Shown here piece after piece: positions 33,816 through 42,539 of a stretch of DNA of 64,000 bases. Below the pieces are notes generated by a model, which was not told the origin of the DNA, searched no databases, and worked only from the letters and a program-made list of their open reading frames with translations. Location: positions 4,340,001 to 4,404,000 of the forward strand of contig NZ_VFMX01000001.1 in the NCBI RefSeq assembly GCF_006715285.1, given 5' to 3'. The DNA is from Arthrobacter sp. SLBN-83. Lineage in GTDB: Bacteria > Actinomycetota > Actinomycetes > Actinomycetales > Micrococcaceae. The position numbers and the translations under genes are program-made. The first letter of the stretch is position 1. Every line of letters begins with the position of its first letter.

Positions 33816-35132
33816 CTAGGCGCTTTTCGCAGCCCTGAAGCCTGCTTCCAGGTCGGCCAGGATGTCGTCGATGTGTTCCAGACCCACGGAAAGCCTGACG
33901 AGTCCCGGGTGCACCCCGGCCACCGCCTGCTGCTCGGGCGAGAGCTGGCTGTGCGTGGTCGACGCCGGGTGGATGACCAGGGAGCGCACGTCGCCGATGT
34001 TGGCCACGTGGGAGTGCAGTTCCAGGGCGTCGACGAAGCGTTTGCCCGCCTCCGCTCCGCCGGCCAGGTTGAAGGCGACGACGGCGCCCGTACCCTTGGG
34101 GCCGTACTTGCGGCCACGCTCGTACCAGGGGCTGGATGGCAGCCCGGCGTAGGCGACCGATTCGACGTCGTCCCTTGCCTCAAGCCAGCGCGCCACCTCG
34201 GTGGCGTTGGCCACGTGGCGTTCCACCCGCAGGCTCAATGTCTCCAGGCCCTGGGAAATCAGGAAGGCATTGAAAGGCGAGACCGCCGAGCCCAGGTCGC
34301 GCAGGAGCTGGACGCGCGCCTTGAGGATGTAGGAGAGGTTGGCCCCCAACGCGCCGTCGGCTCCCAGGTCCCGGGCGTAGACCAGCCCGTTGTAGGTGGG
34401 ATCCGGGGTGTTGAAGCTTGGGAACCGTTCCGGGTCCTTGCTGAAATCGAATTTACCGGAATCGACGATCACGCCGGCGATGGCTGTACCGTGGCCGCCC
34501 AGGTATTTAGTGGCTGAGTGGATCACGATGTCCGCTCCCCACTCCAGCGGGCGGATCAGGTATGGGGTGGAGAGGGTGTTGTCCACGATGAGGGGCACGC
34601 CGGCCTGGTGGGCGACCTCGGAGATGCCCTCGATGTCCAGGACGTCCTGGCGCGGGTTGGAGACCACTTCACCGAAGAAGAGCTTGGTGTTGGGCTGGAC
34701 GGCGTTGCGCCACTGGTCCAGGTTGTCGGGATCGTCCACGAACGTGACGGAAATACCGAACTTCTTCAGGGTGTGGGCGAACAAATTGTAGGTACCGCCG
34801 TAGAGGCTGGGGCTGGCCACGATATGGTCCCCTGCCTCGGCGATGTTGAGCACCGCGAATGTTTCGGCGGCCTGGCCGGAGCTCAGCAGCAGCGCAGCGA
34901 GGCCACCTTCAAGGCTGGCGATCCGCTGTTCCACGGCGTCCTGCGTCGGGTTGCCGATGCGGGTGTAGATGGGCGCGAGCTCGGACAGTGCGAAGCGGTT
35001 TGCTGCGCTCTCGGCCGTAGGGAACACGAAGGATGTGGTCTGGTAGATGGGCAGCGCACGGGCTCCCGCGGCACTGTCCACTTCCTGGCCGGCGTGGATC
35101 TGGCGGGTTTCGAAGGACCAACCGTTGGACAT
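33816..35132 (-). CDS. metY: O-acetylhomoserine sulfhydrylase / aminocarboxypropyltransferase
   Basis: A 438-aa PLP enzyme of the Cys/Met-metabolism family that exchanges the acetyl group of O-acetylhomoserine for sulfide (homocysteine) or methanethiol (methionine). The PLP lysine is K209 in IHSATKYLGGHG. The N-terminus FETRQIHAGQEVD and length over 430 mark MetY rather than cystathionine gamma-synthase (~390). The start at 35132 has AAAGGAG upstream. Separately controlled from metX by its own SAM-IV riboswitch. Confidence 0.92.
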   Translation of the reverse strand: MSNGWSFETRQIHAGQEVDSAAGARALPIYQTTSFVFPTAESAANRFALSELAPIYTRIGNPTQDAVEQRIASLEGGLAALLLSSGQAAETFAVLNIAEAGDHIVASPSLYGGTYNLFAHTLKKFGISVTFVDDPDNLDQWRNAVQPNTKLFFGEVVSNPRQDVLDIEGISEVAHQAGVPLIVDNTLSTPYLIRPLEWGADIVIHSATKYLGGHGTAIAGVIVDSGKFDFSKDPERFPSFNTPDPTYNGLVYARDLGADGALGANLSYILKARVQLLRDLGSAVSPFNAFLISQGLETLSLRVERHVANATEVARWLEARDDVESVAYAGLPSSPWYERGRKYGPKGTGAVVAFNLAGGAEAGKRFVDALELHSHVANIGDVRSLVIHPASTTHSQLSPEQQAVAGVHPGLVRLSVGLEHIDDILADLEAGFRAAKSA

Positions 35133-35180
35133 CCAAATCTCCTTTGACGTGGGCCCGGCATGCTCACCGGCAGTGCGGGC

Positions 35181-35292
35181 CGCGCTTGCCTCCGGCTCTT
35201 GCCGGACAGCCAGGTCTTCACCCGGGGCACCCCACCGCGGATGGAGGGTTGCCGGCCAGCGAGCCGGGGCTTGGCGCTGGCACTCATGACCT
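35181..35292 (-). ncRNA. SAM-IV riboswitch, metY leader
   Basis: Same class and order of elements as the metX leader: GGTCATGAGTGCCAG, CCGGCAACCCTCC, CGCGGTGGGGTGCCCCGGG, a variable hairpin TCCGGC-AAGA-GCCGGA and the 3' GGCAAGCGCG. The hairpin loop here is GCTCGC, leaving one C-A mismatch with the 3' GCAAGC pseudoknot strand. The spacing to the metY start is 48 nt, longer than for metX, and contains a further GC-rich inverted repeat (GGCCCG/CGGGCC) that could sequester the start region. Confidence 0.9.
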
Positions 35293-35442
35293 GCGCCAAG
35301 TTTAGGAACAGCGTTGTTGCGATGAACAGGATTGTGACGAACATGGTCTTTTAGGCGGCCTTTCCATGGCCTCTGAAAGCGCGCAAATCCAGTAAGGGTA
35401 CCCTTAGCTGAGAGCCGCATCACAAAGTGCCAAGATGTTGCC

Positions 35443-36081
35443 ATGCGCATGGATCACGTCTCTTACGCCTGTGAACACGACGGCCTCGCGGCCACCACCG
35501 AACGTATTGCAACTGCCCTCGGCGTTGAGGCAGTGAAGGGCGGGGTACACCCCCGGTTCGGAACCCGGAATATGATCATCCCGCTCGCCGGTCACAAGTA
35601 CCTCGAGGTCGTGGAGGTCCTGGACCACCCTGCATCGGACAAGGCACCGTTCGGGCAGGCCGTACGGGCCCGTTCCGCGGCAGGCGGAGGCTGGATGGGC
35701 TGGTGCGTCGAAGTGGACGACCTCGCCCCCTTCGAGGAACGCCTGGGCCGCGCGGCCGTCAACGGCAACCGCAAGTTCCCGGACGGGCGGGAGCTGGTCT
35801 GGAAGCAGATTGGCATCCTGGGCCTCATCGCCGATCCCCAGGTCCCGTACATGCTCAAGTGGGAGGGTGATCCCTCACTTCACCCGTCCAACGCCTACGA
35901 GAGCAGCCTCAAGATGAGCTGCCTGACCATCGCCGGTTCCGCCTCGCGTGTCACCGAGTGGCTGGGTGAGCCGGTGGAGAAGCCGCTGGAGGATGTTGCA
36001 GTGGAATGGGTCGCCCCGCACGGAACGCCGGGCATCCTGTCGGTCACCTTTGAAACCGCCAACGGAGCCGTCACCATCTGA
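35443..36081 (+). CDS. VOC-family (glyoxalase-like) protein
   Basis: A 212-aa protein of the vicinal-oxygen-chelate type in its glyoxalase-like 3 form: MRMDHVSYACEHDGL at the start, GGVHPRFGTRNMIIPL, and KYLEVVEVLDHP, which carries a probable metal-ligand Glu. No partner genes define the substrate. It is divergent from metY; the ~150 bp between the metY riboswitch and this start holds both promoters. A 23-bp hairpin lies downstream at 36139-36190. Confidence 0.75.
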   Translation: MRMDHVSYACEHDGLAATTERIATALGVEAVKGGVHPRFGTRNMIIPLAGHKYLEVVEVLDHPASDKAPFGQAVRARSAAGGGWMGWCVEVDDLAPFEERLGRAAVNGNRKFPDGRELVWKQIGILGLIADPQVPYMLKWEGDPSLHPSNAYESSLKMSCLTIAGSASRVTEWLGEPVEKPLEDVAVEWVAPHGTPGILSVTFETANGAVTI

Positions 36082-36138
36082 TCGTTCCAGCCTTGTTCCC
36101 TTTCGGGAATGGGACGCCGGGTCCATGCCCGGGTAATC

Positions 36139-36190
36139 TTCGGCCGCCATGAGGTGGTGACAACGGCGTCACCATCCCATGGCGGCCGAA
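36139..36190 (+). terminator. Long hairpin after the VOC gene
   Basis: A 23-bp stem with two mismatches (36139-36161 with 36168-36190, loop AACGGC), followed by TTCATTT. It starts 58 bp after the VOC stop. The stem is longer than a usual terminator, and could alternatively be a dispersed palindromic repeat. Confidence 0.6.
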
Positions 36191-36549
36191 TTCATTTAAG
36201 TGGTACTCGCTTTTGCTGGGCCGCAAATAGTTCTGCGCCACATACTCCTTTGGGCACCGTACATTTTGGCTGCGGCAGGGAACCTTCGCATCGAAAACGT
36301 ACGACGACGGCTGGCGGGTTTGGTGCTCCGGCTGCCGCGTTCCGGCGCTGCATCTGTTCCTTTTCGCACCACATATATTCCTGCGCCACACATATTCCTT
36401 TTCGCGACGAGTATGTGGGGTGCGAATAGGAACGTGCGCCGCGAGAACATACGACGGCGGTACTAGGCTGGCGCGCCCTCGGGCGCCGGTCCATGCCGTA
36501 AGTCTGCATGACAGGTTTGCTTGTCAGTGCCTCGAGGGACGATGTTCGT
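36191..36549. repeat. Non-coding stretch with short direct and inverted repeats before the HNH gene
   Basis: About 360 bp without a convincing gene and less GC-rich than the surroundings. Repeats seen: CTGCGCCACATACTCCTTT (36233-36251) recurs as CTGCGCCACACATATTCCTTT (36381-36401, split here by a 2-base insertion); GTTCCTTTTCGCACCACATA (36356-36375) recurs inverted at 36412-36433 with 20 of 22 matches; GAAAACGTACGACGACGG (36293-36310) recurs as GAGAACATACGACGGCGG (36443-36460). Short ORFs here only reflect the repeats. Confidence 0.6.
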
Positions 36550-38271
36550 ATGGGAATCAGCAGCGGTGTGGGGGCAGGTACGGAAGGCGTTCATGCCTCC
36601 GTGGTCGCTCTTGATGCCCTGGACCGTGAGGATGCTTTCCTGGCCTCCGGCACTGCTTTTGGTTCGGGGGCTGCTGTTGGTTCCGGTGTTGATGTGTTGC
36701 AGCGGCGGTACGAGATCCGGCTGGAACGACTGGAGGTCACGGCACGTCTGGAGGCGCAACTCGCCGCGATGAAGGCACGGGACGCATCCGAAGCCCTCGG
36801 TTTTCAGCAGGCCATGACCCCGCCCGACGCCTCCCTGCACGACCGCACCTACACGGAGATGTCCACGGTTGAGGAGATCGCCGGGGTCCTGACCATCAGC
36901 TCCGCCGCGGCCGGGGCTCTTGTGGACCAGTCCCGGAAGGTCTGCTCCCTCCCACCCGTATTCAAAGCCCTGGCCGCCGGTGACATGTCCTGGCAGCACG
37001 CCAAAGTCATCACCGATGAAACCGAAGGCCTCGACCCCGCCGGCGCTGCCGGGCTCGTGGCGCACTTCTTCGACCCCGACGCACCCCACCCCGCCCGCGG
37101 CGCCGCCCCCGGCGAACTCGTCCCCTCCCGCTTCCGGGCCAAAGTCCGTGGCTGGCGCGAACGCCACCACCCCGAATCCATCGAAAAACGCCACACCAAA
37201 GGTTTTGCCGACCGGCGCATGGAATACACCCCCGACCGCGACGGCATGGCCCGGGTCACCCTCTACCTCCCAGGCGACACCGCCTGCGCCATCTGGAACC
37301 GCACCACCGCCACCGCCCGCGGCCTCCAAGGCCCCAACGAACCACGCACCATCACCCAACTCCGCCCCGACATCGCAGCATCCCTCCTCCTCAGCACCGG
37401 CAACGCCATGGAGACCAACCGCAACACCACCGCCCCAGCAAGCGAGCCGGTCAGCAACGACGAAGGACCCGGTAACGACGACGGGACCGGCACCGCTGCC
37501 GGTTCGCGGGCCGTCCGGGAGATCGGGAAGGTACCCACACCGCGGGCCGATGTCCTGGTCATGGTTCCGGTGTTCTCCCTGCTCGGGGCGACCGATGAGC
37601 CGGCAGTACTGGACGGGGTGGGACCGATCCCGGCCTCGATGGCACGCAAACTCGTCGCGGACGGGGCCGACTCGTTCTACCGCGTCCTCGTCGACCCCAG
37701 GGACGGGGCACCGCTGGAGATAGGCCGCAAGAACTACCGGCTTCCCGAGACCATCAAACGCTGGATCAGGATGCGCGACGCCAAATGCACCTTCCCCGGC
37801 TGCACCAACCTCACCCCGGACAACGACACCGACCACCTCACCGCGTGGGAAAACGGCGGCACCACCGGCATCACCAACCTGGCGCAGCTCTGCCCCAAAC
37901 ATCACCGGCTCAAACACCACAGCCAATGGACACCGGATCCAGCCACCATGAACGACCCACCCGGCTGGACCTCACCCACCGGCCGCCACTACAAACCCGA
38001 ACACCCAGACCCCAAACCACCACACTGGCCACCAGGCATCATCCCGATGAATGCTGTTGCGCGCGCAACTGAGGATCTGGAGTGGGAGCCACTACTCGCG
38101 GACATGCCAAACTGGCCCGACCCGCCACCTGAAGAACCACCCGCCGGGAATCTGCTCGACCCCAGCGGCCTGTGCCCCACAGATCCACTATGGGACGACT
38201 TCTACGCGCAACCATTCAATCTGCCACCCGACCCCGAGGCAGATTCGTGGCTACTGCTGCCGCTAATGTGA
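36550..38271 (+). CDS. DUF222 / HNH endonuclease-domain protein
   Basis: A 573-aa protein: N-terminal DUF222 region (~residues 30-330) and a C-terminal HNH nuclease fold with CTFPGC, DHLTAWENGGTT around residue 429 and LCPKHHRLKHH. The Cys pairs should hold a structural zinc and the DH...N...H set the catalytic metal. This is the 13E12 type found in many paralogues in actinobacteria and in the REP13E12 repeats of Mycobacterium. I chose ATG 36550, with GAGGGA upstream; ATG 36508 is possible. Cellular role unknown; linkage to the upstream repeats suggests a mobile or repeat-associated unit. Confidence 0.85.
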   Translation: MGISSGVGAGTEGVHASVVALDALDREDAFLASGTAFGSGAAVGSGVDVLQRRYEIRLERLEVTARLEAQLAAMKARDASEALGFQQAMTPPDASLHDRTYTEMSTVEEIAGVLTISSAAAGALVDQSRKVCSLPPVFKALAAGDMSWQHAKVITDETEGLDPAGAAGLVAHFFDPDAPHPARGAAPGELVPSRFRAKVRGWRERHHPESIEKRHTKGFADRRMEYTPDRDGMARVTLYLPGDTACAIWNRTTATARGLQGPNEPRTITQLRPDIAASLLLSTGNAMETNRNTTAPASEPVSNDEGPGNDDGTGTAAGSRAVREIGKVPTPRADVLVMVPVFSLLGATDEPAVLDGVGPIPASMARKLVADGADSFYRVLVDPRDGAPLEIGRKNYRLPETIKRWIRMRDAKCTFPGCTNLTPDNDTDHLTAWENGGTTGITNLAQLCPKHHRLKHHSQWTPDPATMNDPPGWTSPTGRHYKPEHPDPKPPHWPPGIIPMNAVARATEDLEWEPLLADMPNWPDPPPEEPPAGNLLDPSGLCPTDPLWDDFYAQPFNLPPDPEADSWLLLPLM

Positions 38272-38342
38272 CAGCAGAGACGCCTTCTCCTGCCAGCCCA
38301 CGACTTTTCGCCGGACCCACCCCACCGTGAGGGCCGGTTTCC

Positions 38343-39137
38343 CTACCCCAGCCCCACAGCCTTGCCGAAGAGGCTGAACCCAACGAACGCCACGATATCC
38401 AGCAGGGCATGGGCGATCACCAGTGGCATGACCCGCCGTGTCCGGGTGTACAGCCAGGCGAACACAACTCCCATCACGGCGTTGCCAATAAACGGCCCAA
38501 AGCCTTGATACAAGTGGTAGCTGCCGCGGAGGACCGAGCTCACGGCGATGGCCAGCGGCGTGCTCCAACCGAACTTCCCAAAACGGTCCAGGAGATAACC
38601 CACCACAATGACTTCCTCAAGCACGGCGTGCCGGATGGCGGACAGGATGAGGACGGGAACGGTCCACCAGTAGGCATCGAGTGCGCTGGGAATGATGGCC
38701 GTGGTGATGCCCAAGGCCCGGCCGGCCGCATAGAGTCCCAGTGAGGGTATGCCGATCAGTGCAGCGAGCCCCAGCCCCTGCAGCAGGTCGCGGCCGGGCC
38801 GGGCAAAGTTGAAGCCAAGTTTCTGGAAAGCGGAGCCGGGGTTGCCCGTTTCACCAGGTACAGTCTGGCGCTGCTCGGTGAGGAAGTAGAGGACCAGCAG
38901 CACCGGCACCAGCGCAAAGATGATGTCCAGCAGCTGGTAGGTCAGGTCGAAGTACTCCCGCGTGCTCTGCGAGCGGTTCAGGGTGGACGTCCCCTCGGCC
39001 AAGGGCGCACGCGTCATCTTGTCGAGCAGCTGCACCACGGAATAGACAGCCGACTGGCCCAGGGACAGACCCAGGACGATCCAGACTTCGAGCCGCAGGC
39101 GACGGCGGGAGGGAACCAGCATGTTCCCATCTTGCAT
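38343..39137 (-). CDS. CPBP-family intramembrane glutamic endopeptidase
   Basis: A 264-aa membrane protein of the CPBP (Abi/Rce1-like) family with about seven helices. Catalytic residues are in place: E174-E175 in VLEEVIVVGYLL, H208 in GSYHLYQG, and H243/D247 in IAHALLDIVA. The Arg of the canonical EExxxR motif is absent (EEVIVVG), a variant common in actinobacterial members as I recall. Possible roles are processing of membrane peptides or bacteriocin immunity; nothing nearby decides. Convergent with the HNH gene. Confidence 0.8.
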   Translation of the reverse strand: MQDGNMLVPSRRRLRLEVWIVLGLSLGQSAVYSVVQLLDKMTRAPLAEGTSTLNRSQSTREYFDLTYQLLDIIFALVPVLLVLYFLTEQRQTVPGETGNPGSAFQKLGFNFARPGRDLLQGLGLAALIGIPSLGLYAAGRALGITTAIIPSALDAYWWTVPVLILSAIRHAVLEEVIVVGYLLDRFGKFGWSTPLAIAVSSVLRGSYHLYQGFGPFIGNAVMGVVFAWLYTRTRRVMPLVIAHALLDIVAFVGFSLFGKAVGLG

Positions 39138-39193
39138 TCAGTTTCTGGATCCGGCCTGATGAAACTGCCGATGCACCCCGTCTCTCCGCGATG

Positions 39194-39982
39194 TCAGGCG
39201 GGTGCGACGATCACTTCCGTGCCGTTGGCCTCGAACGCGGCCTTGTCGCGGGCAGAAATGCCGGAGTCTGTGATCAACCTGTTGAAGTCATAGCCGTCCA
39301 TGGTGGCGAAGGCGCGCACTCCCACCTTGGAGGAATCGGCAATGACATAGGAAACGCGGGCGCGGGATGCCAGAAGGGCGTTGACGGAAGCCTCCCCCTC
39401 CCCCGTGTTGGTGGGGCCGACCTCGGGATCGATGCCGTTGACGCCGATAAACGCGATGTCCAGCACCACCTTCTGCATGATGATGTCCGTGTAGGGCCCC
39501 ACCAGTTCGTAGGAGCGGGGGTTGAGGATCCCGCCCGTGACCATCACCTTGATGTTGGGCCGGACCGCCAACTGGCCAGCAATGTTGATTGCATTCGTCA
39601 CCACGGTAAGCGTGGGCTGGTTGGAGGGTGCGTTCAGGTCCTCCCGGGTAGCCAGGATCTGCGCAAGCGCCGTGCTGGTGGTGCCTCCGCAGAGCCCGAT
39701 GACCGCCCCTGGACGGATCAAGGCAGAGGCGCATTGTGCGATCTGTTCCTTGGCTTCGGCATGGTCGTCGCGGTTGTAGCGGCCGGGCAGGTCGTAGGCC
39801 AGGGCACCGGTGGTCGCACCGCCCCGGGTCCTCGTCAAAAGCCGGCGCTTGGCAAGGCTGTCCAGGTCGCGGCGGGCAGTGGCCGGGGAAACATTGAGGG
39901 TGCTGACGATCTCGTCAACCTCCACTTGGCCGCTCTTGGCCAGCAGGTCGAGGATCGCCGTAAGCCGGTCAGTGCGCGTCAT
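39194..39982 (-). CDS. DeoR/GlpR-family transcriptional regulator
   Basis: A 262-aa repressor: N-terminal HTH (RLTAILDLLAKSGQVEVDE, VSPATARRDLDSLAKR) and a C-terminal sugar-phosphate-sensor domain of the DeoRC type with GLCGGTTSTALAQIL and FIGVNGIDPEVG. Such regulators respond to phosphorylated sugars. I chose ATG 39982, with GGAAGG 10 bases upstream, over 40003. The upstream gap contains TTTCTGAT...ATCAGAAA, a candidate self-operator. No sugar operon is adjacent, so its target is probably elsewhere. Confidence 0.85.
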   Translation of the reverse strand: MTRTDRLTAILDLLAKSGQVEVDEIVSTLNVSPATARRDLDSLAKRRLLTRTRGGATTGALAYDLPGRYNRDDHAEAKEQIAQCASALIRPGAVIGLCGGTTSTALAQILATREDLNAPSNQPTLTVVTNAINIAGQLAVRPNIKVMVTGGILNPRSYELVGPYTDIIMQKVVLDIAFIGVNGIDPEVGPTNTGEGEASVNALLASRARVSYVIADSSKVGVRAFATMDGYDFNRLITDSGISARDKAAFEANGTEVIVAPA

Positions 39983-40026
39983 GCAAGGGGGCCTTCCGAT
40001 CATTCAGCCACCATTCCTGATGACGT

Positions 40027-40060
40027 TTTCTGATTCTAACCTACGGCATACGATCAGAAA
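40027..40060. promoter_or_regulatory. Inverted repeat upstream of the DeoR-type gene
   Basis: TTTCTGAT (40027-40034) and ATCAGAAA (40053-40060) form 8-bp arms separated by 18 bp, 45 bp before the regulator start in an AT-richer gap. Placement suits autoregulation by the DeoR protein; binding is inferred. Confidence 0.4.
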
Positions 40061-40082
40061 CAAGCACATCGGGATGCTGGTG

Positions 40083-41294
40083 CTACCGCTCCCGGGCTCC
40101 GGCCCGCCACACAGCGTACGTCAAAGGCATGCCCGGGCGGTAAGCGAGGTGCGTGGCGGAAGGTGCGTTCAGGAGGTGCAGGTCCGCACGGTGCCCGACG
40201 GCGAGCGACCCCACCGCGCGTTCACCGTCCGCGTCCCGCCCGGTGTCCTTGTGCAAGGCCAGGGCACCACCGTACGTTGCGGCGCGGACTGCCTCGTGCA
40301 CAGTCAGGCGCATCTGGAGGACGGCAGTGGTCACGCAATACGCCATGGAACTGGTGTAGGAGGTGCCGGGATTGCAGTTGGAGGCAAGCGCCACCTGCAC
40401 TCCGGCATCGAGAAGCTCGCGGGCAGGAGCCAGCGGCTGGCGGGTGGAGAGGTCGCACGCAGGGAGGCAGGTGGCCACAGTGCCCCGCTCGCCGGCGCCG
40501 CTGACAGCGTCCCACCCGGACCAGGAAGCAGCGAGGGCCTTCACGTCCTGCCCCATCAGGTAATTCACATGGTCCACGCTTGCCGCTCCCAACTCCACGG
40601 CAAGCTGGACCCCTGGCCCTTCACCCAGCTGGTTGCCGTGCACGCGCAGGCCCAGGCCCGCGTCCCGGCAGGCCAGCAGCACCCGGCGGGACTGTTCGGC
40701 GGTGAACGCACCCTCTTCGCAGAAGACATCAGCCCACTGGACGTACGGACGGACGGCGTCAAGCATCGGTCCGCAGACCAGGTCCGTGTACTCGTCAGGA
40801 TCCTGGCCGCTGGGAACCAGGTGGGCGCCGAGGTAGGTCACCTGGTCTGCCACGGTGGAGGCGATGCGGGCGCTCCGGGCCTCGTTCTCCACATCCAGGC
40901 CGTAGCCGGTTTTGGTTTCCAGATACGTGGTTCCCTGCGAGACGGCCTCGGCGACCCGGCCCATCGCCAGCCGTGTGAGGTCGAAATCGGAGGTGGCGCG
41001 CGTGGCTTCCATGGTGACGGCGATGCCACCGGCCGCGTAGGCCTCCCCCGCCATCCGAGCCTCGAACTCAGCGGTCCGGTCCCCGGCGAACAGCAGGTGG
41101 CTGTGCGAGTCCACCCAACCTGGCAGCATGGCCCGGCCTCCGGCGTCGACGGCGTCATCCGCTGCAGGTGCATCGGCCGCGGCGCCGATCCACGAGATCC
41201 GTTCCCCCTCGATAACTACCGCCGCATTCTTCAGGACGCGGTGCTCAAGGTCCTGCGTCATCAGCTCGGCAATGTTGGTGATCAGGGTGCTCAT
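40083..41294 (-). CDS. hutI: Imidazolonepropionase
   Basis: A 403-aa amidohydrolase that opens the ring of 4-imidazolone-5-propanoate to N-formimino-L-glutamate in histidine breakdown. The metal-binding HxH is H64/H66 in VDSHSHLLFAG; the late DLSTRQPLAPARELLDAGV and ALASNCNPGTSYTSSM are typical. Start: ATG 41294 is preferred, but a TTG at 41309 overlaps the preceding stop as TTGA and would add five residues. The other hut genes (hutH, hutU, hutG) are not in this window; instead it follows an FAD amine oxidoreductase. Confidence 0.9.
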   Translation of the reverse strand: MSTLITNIAELMTQDLEHRVLKNAAVVIEGERISWIGAAADAPAADDAVDAGGRAMLPGWVDSHSHLLFAGDRTAEFEARMAGEAYAAGGIAVTMEATRATSDFDLTRLAMGRVAEAVSQGTTYLETKTGYGLDVENEARSARIASTVADQVTYLGAHLVPSGQDPDEYTDLVCGPMLDAVRPYVQWADVFCEEGAFTAEQSRRVLLACRDAGLGLRVHGNQLGEGPGVQLAVELGAASVDHVNYLMGQDVKALAASWSGWDAVSGAGERGTVATCLPACDLSTRQPLAPARELLDAGVQVALASNCNPGTSYTSSMAYCVTTAVLQMRLTVHEAVRAATYGGALALHKDTGRDADGERAVGSLAVGHRADLHLLNAPSATHLAYRPGMPLTYAVWRAGARER

Positions 41295-41305
41295 TGCACC
41301 ATTCT

Positions 41306-42436
41306 TCAACGCCGGATGGACCAGCGCGTGGCTGCCAAGGCCTGCGCTGTCCGGGATACCGGACCGTCGGCGGCGCCATCAAGGGAAGCAGTACCGCCGG
41401 ACGGGTCCTGCCCGGCAAGGATCTGCGACGCCGCGAATTCCGCCAGGGCTGACGAGGTTTGGAAGCCATAGCCGCCCTGCCCTGCAAGCCAATAGAAGCC
41501 GGCCGCTTCGGCATCGAACCCCGCTACCGGAATCCCATCTGCCGCCTCGGTGCGCAGCCCAGTCCAGGCCCGGCGGACTGCCGTAATTCCAAGGCTGGTG
41601 AAGGCGTTGAGCTTCTCCACCAGGCGTTCCACATCTCCGGGCCGGGGGCGTGCATCCTCGGGGCCGCTGGGAACGGTCTCGGACGGCGAAATCAGCACGT
41701 CCCGGCCGTCCGGACGGAAATAGAACGTGTTGTCGGCCGCAGCCACCATTGGAGTGGCGGCCGGAAGGGGACGTTCGACGGCGGTAATCGCCGCCGTGCG
41801 CCGGTACGGCTGCAGGCCCAGCTTTTCGACGCCGCTGAGCACCGCGAGCTCGTCCGCCCACGCTCCGGCCGCGTTGACCAGCACTCCTACCTCGAACCCC
41901 TCGGCACCGGCACCCACCTGCCAGCCGGAACCGAGCCGTTGCGCAGAATGGACACGGGCTCCGGTGAGGATGTCTGCGCCGGCGGCGAGCGCCCGCTTTC
42001 GGTGTTCTTCCAAAAGCAACGGGGCGTTGCAGCCAAAGGATCCGGTATCAAGTCCCGCGGCGGCAAAGGTTCCAGGCTTCAGGGCCGGGCACAGTTCCAG
42101 GGCGCGGTCCACCGTGATGGACTGCATGTGCCCGCTGGCTTCCGCGGCCACCTCAGCCTCGGAACCGATCAGCATGAAGCTCCGCGGCGTCAGGACCGGT
42201 TCCGGAAGCTCAGTGTCCCGTTCCGCGAGCAGCTCAAGGGTCCGGACAGTGAGTTCCTGGACCACCGGCGGTCCGTAGCTGGGGATCAGCTGCCGGGCCG
42301 AGCGGGAGGATGTGTGGTACGCCAGCTCCTGTTCCGCCTCCACCAGCACAACACTGCAGCGGCCCGCCAGCGCGGATGCCAGGGAGAGGCCGGCAATGCC
42401 GCCGCCCACAATCAGGACGTCGTAATGGGCTGCCAT
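41306..42436 (-). CDS. FAD-dependent amino-acid oxidoreductase (DAO family)
   Basis: A 376-aa flavoprotein of the D-amino-acid/glycine oxidase family. FAD-binding VLIVGGGIAGLSLASAL at the N-terminus; YHTSSRSARQLIPSYG resembles the FAD-contact segment of D-arginine dehydrogenase-like enzymes; the GLRTEAADGIPVAG and GQGGYGFQTS motifs close the FAD site. AGGAG precedes the ATG. It lies between kbl and hutI on one strand, so an oxidised amino acid or amine is likely, with glycine, sarcosine or a D-amino acid possible. Confidence 0.8.
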   Translation of the reverse strand: MAAHYDVLIVGGGIAGLSLASALAGRCSVVLVEAEQELAYHTSSRSARQLIPSYGPPVVQELTVRTLELLAERDTELPEPVLTPRSFMLIGSEAEVAAEASGHMQSITVDRALELCPALKPGTFAAAGLDTGSFGCNAPLLLEEHRKRALAAGADILTGARVHSAQRLGSGWQVGAGAEGFEVGVLVNAAGAWADELAVLSGVEKLGLQPYRRTAAITAVERPLPAATPMVAAADNTFYFRPDGRDVLISPSETVPSGPEDARPRPGDVERLVEKLNAFTSLGITAVRRAWTGLRTEAADGIPVAGFDAEAAGFYWLAGQGGYGFQTSSALAEFAASQILAGQDPSGGTASLDGAADGPVSRTAQALAATRWSIRR

Positions 42437-42539
42437 TGGTTACTCCTGTCCGGGTTGGTCCTCACAAAGCTTATTCCTGTCGGGTCCGTTGCCTGGCGGT
42501 TGATTGCCGGGACCGCCTGGCTCTCCGCAACAACTCCTG

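Noticed and set aside
36231..36460. Possible CRISPR-like array
   Set aside because: The units are imperfect, differ in spacing and orientation, and no cas gene is present.
36192..36509. Minus-strand 105-codon open frame between the VOC and HNH genes
   Set aside because: It consists of the repeat units read in frame, has no ribosome site and no recognisable domain.
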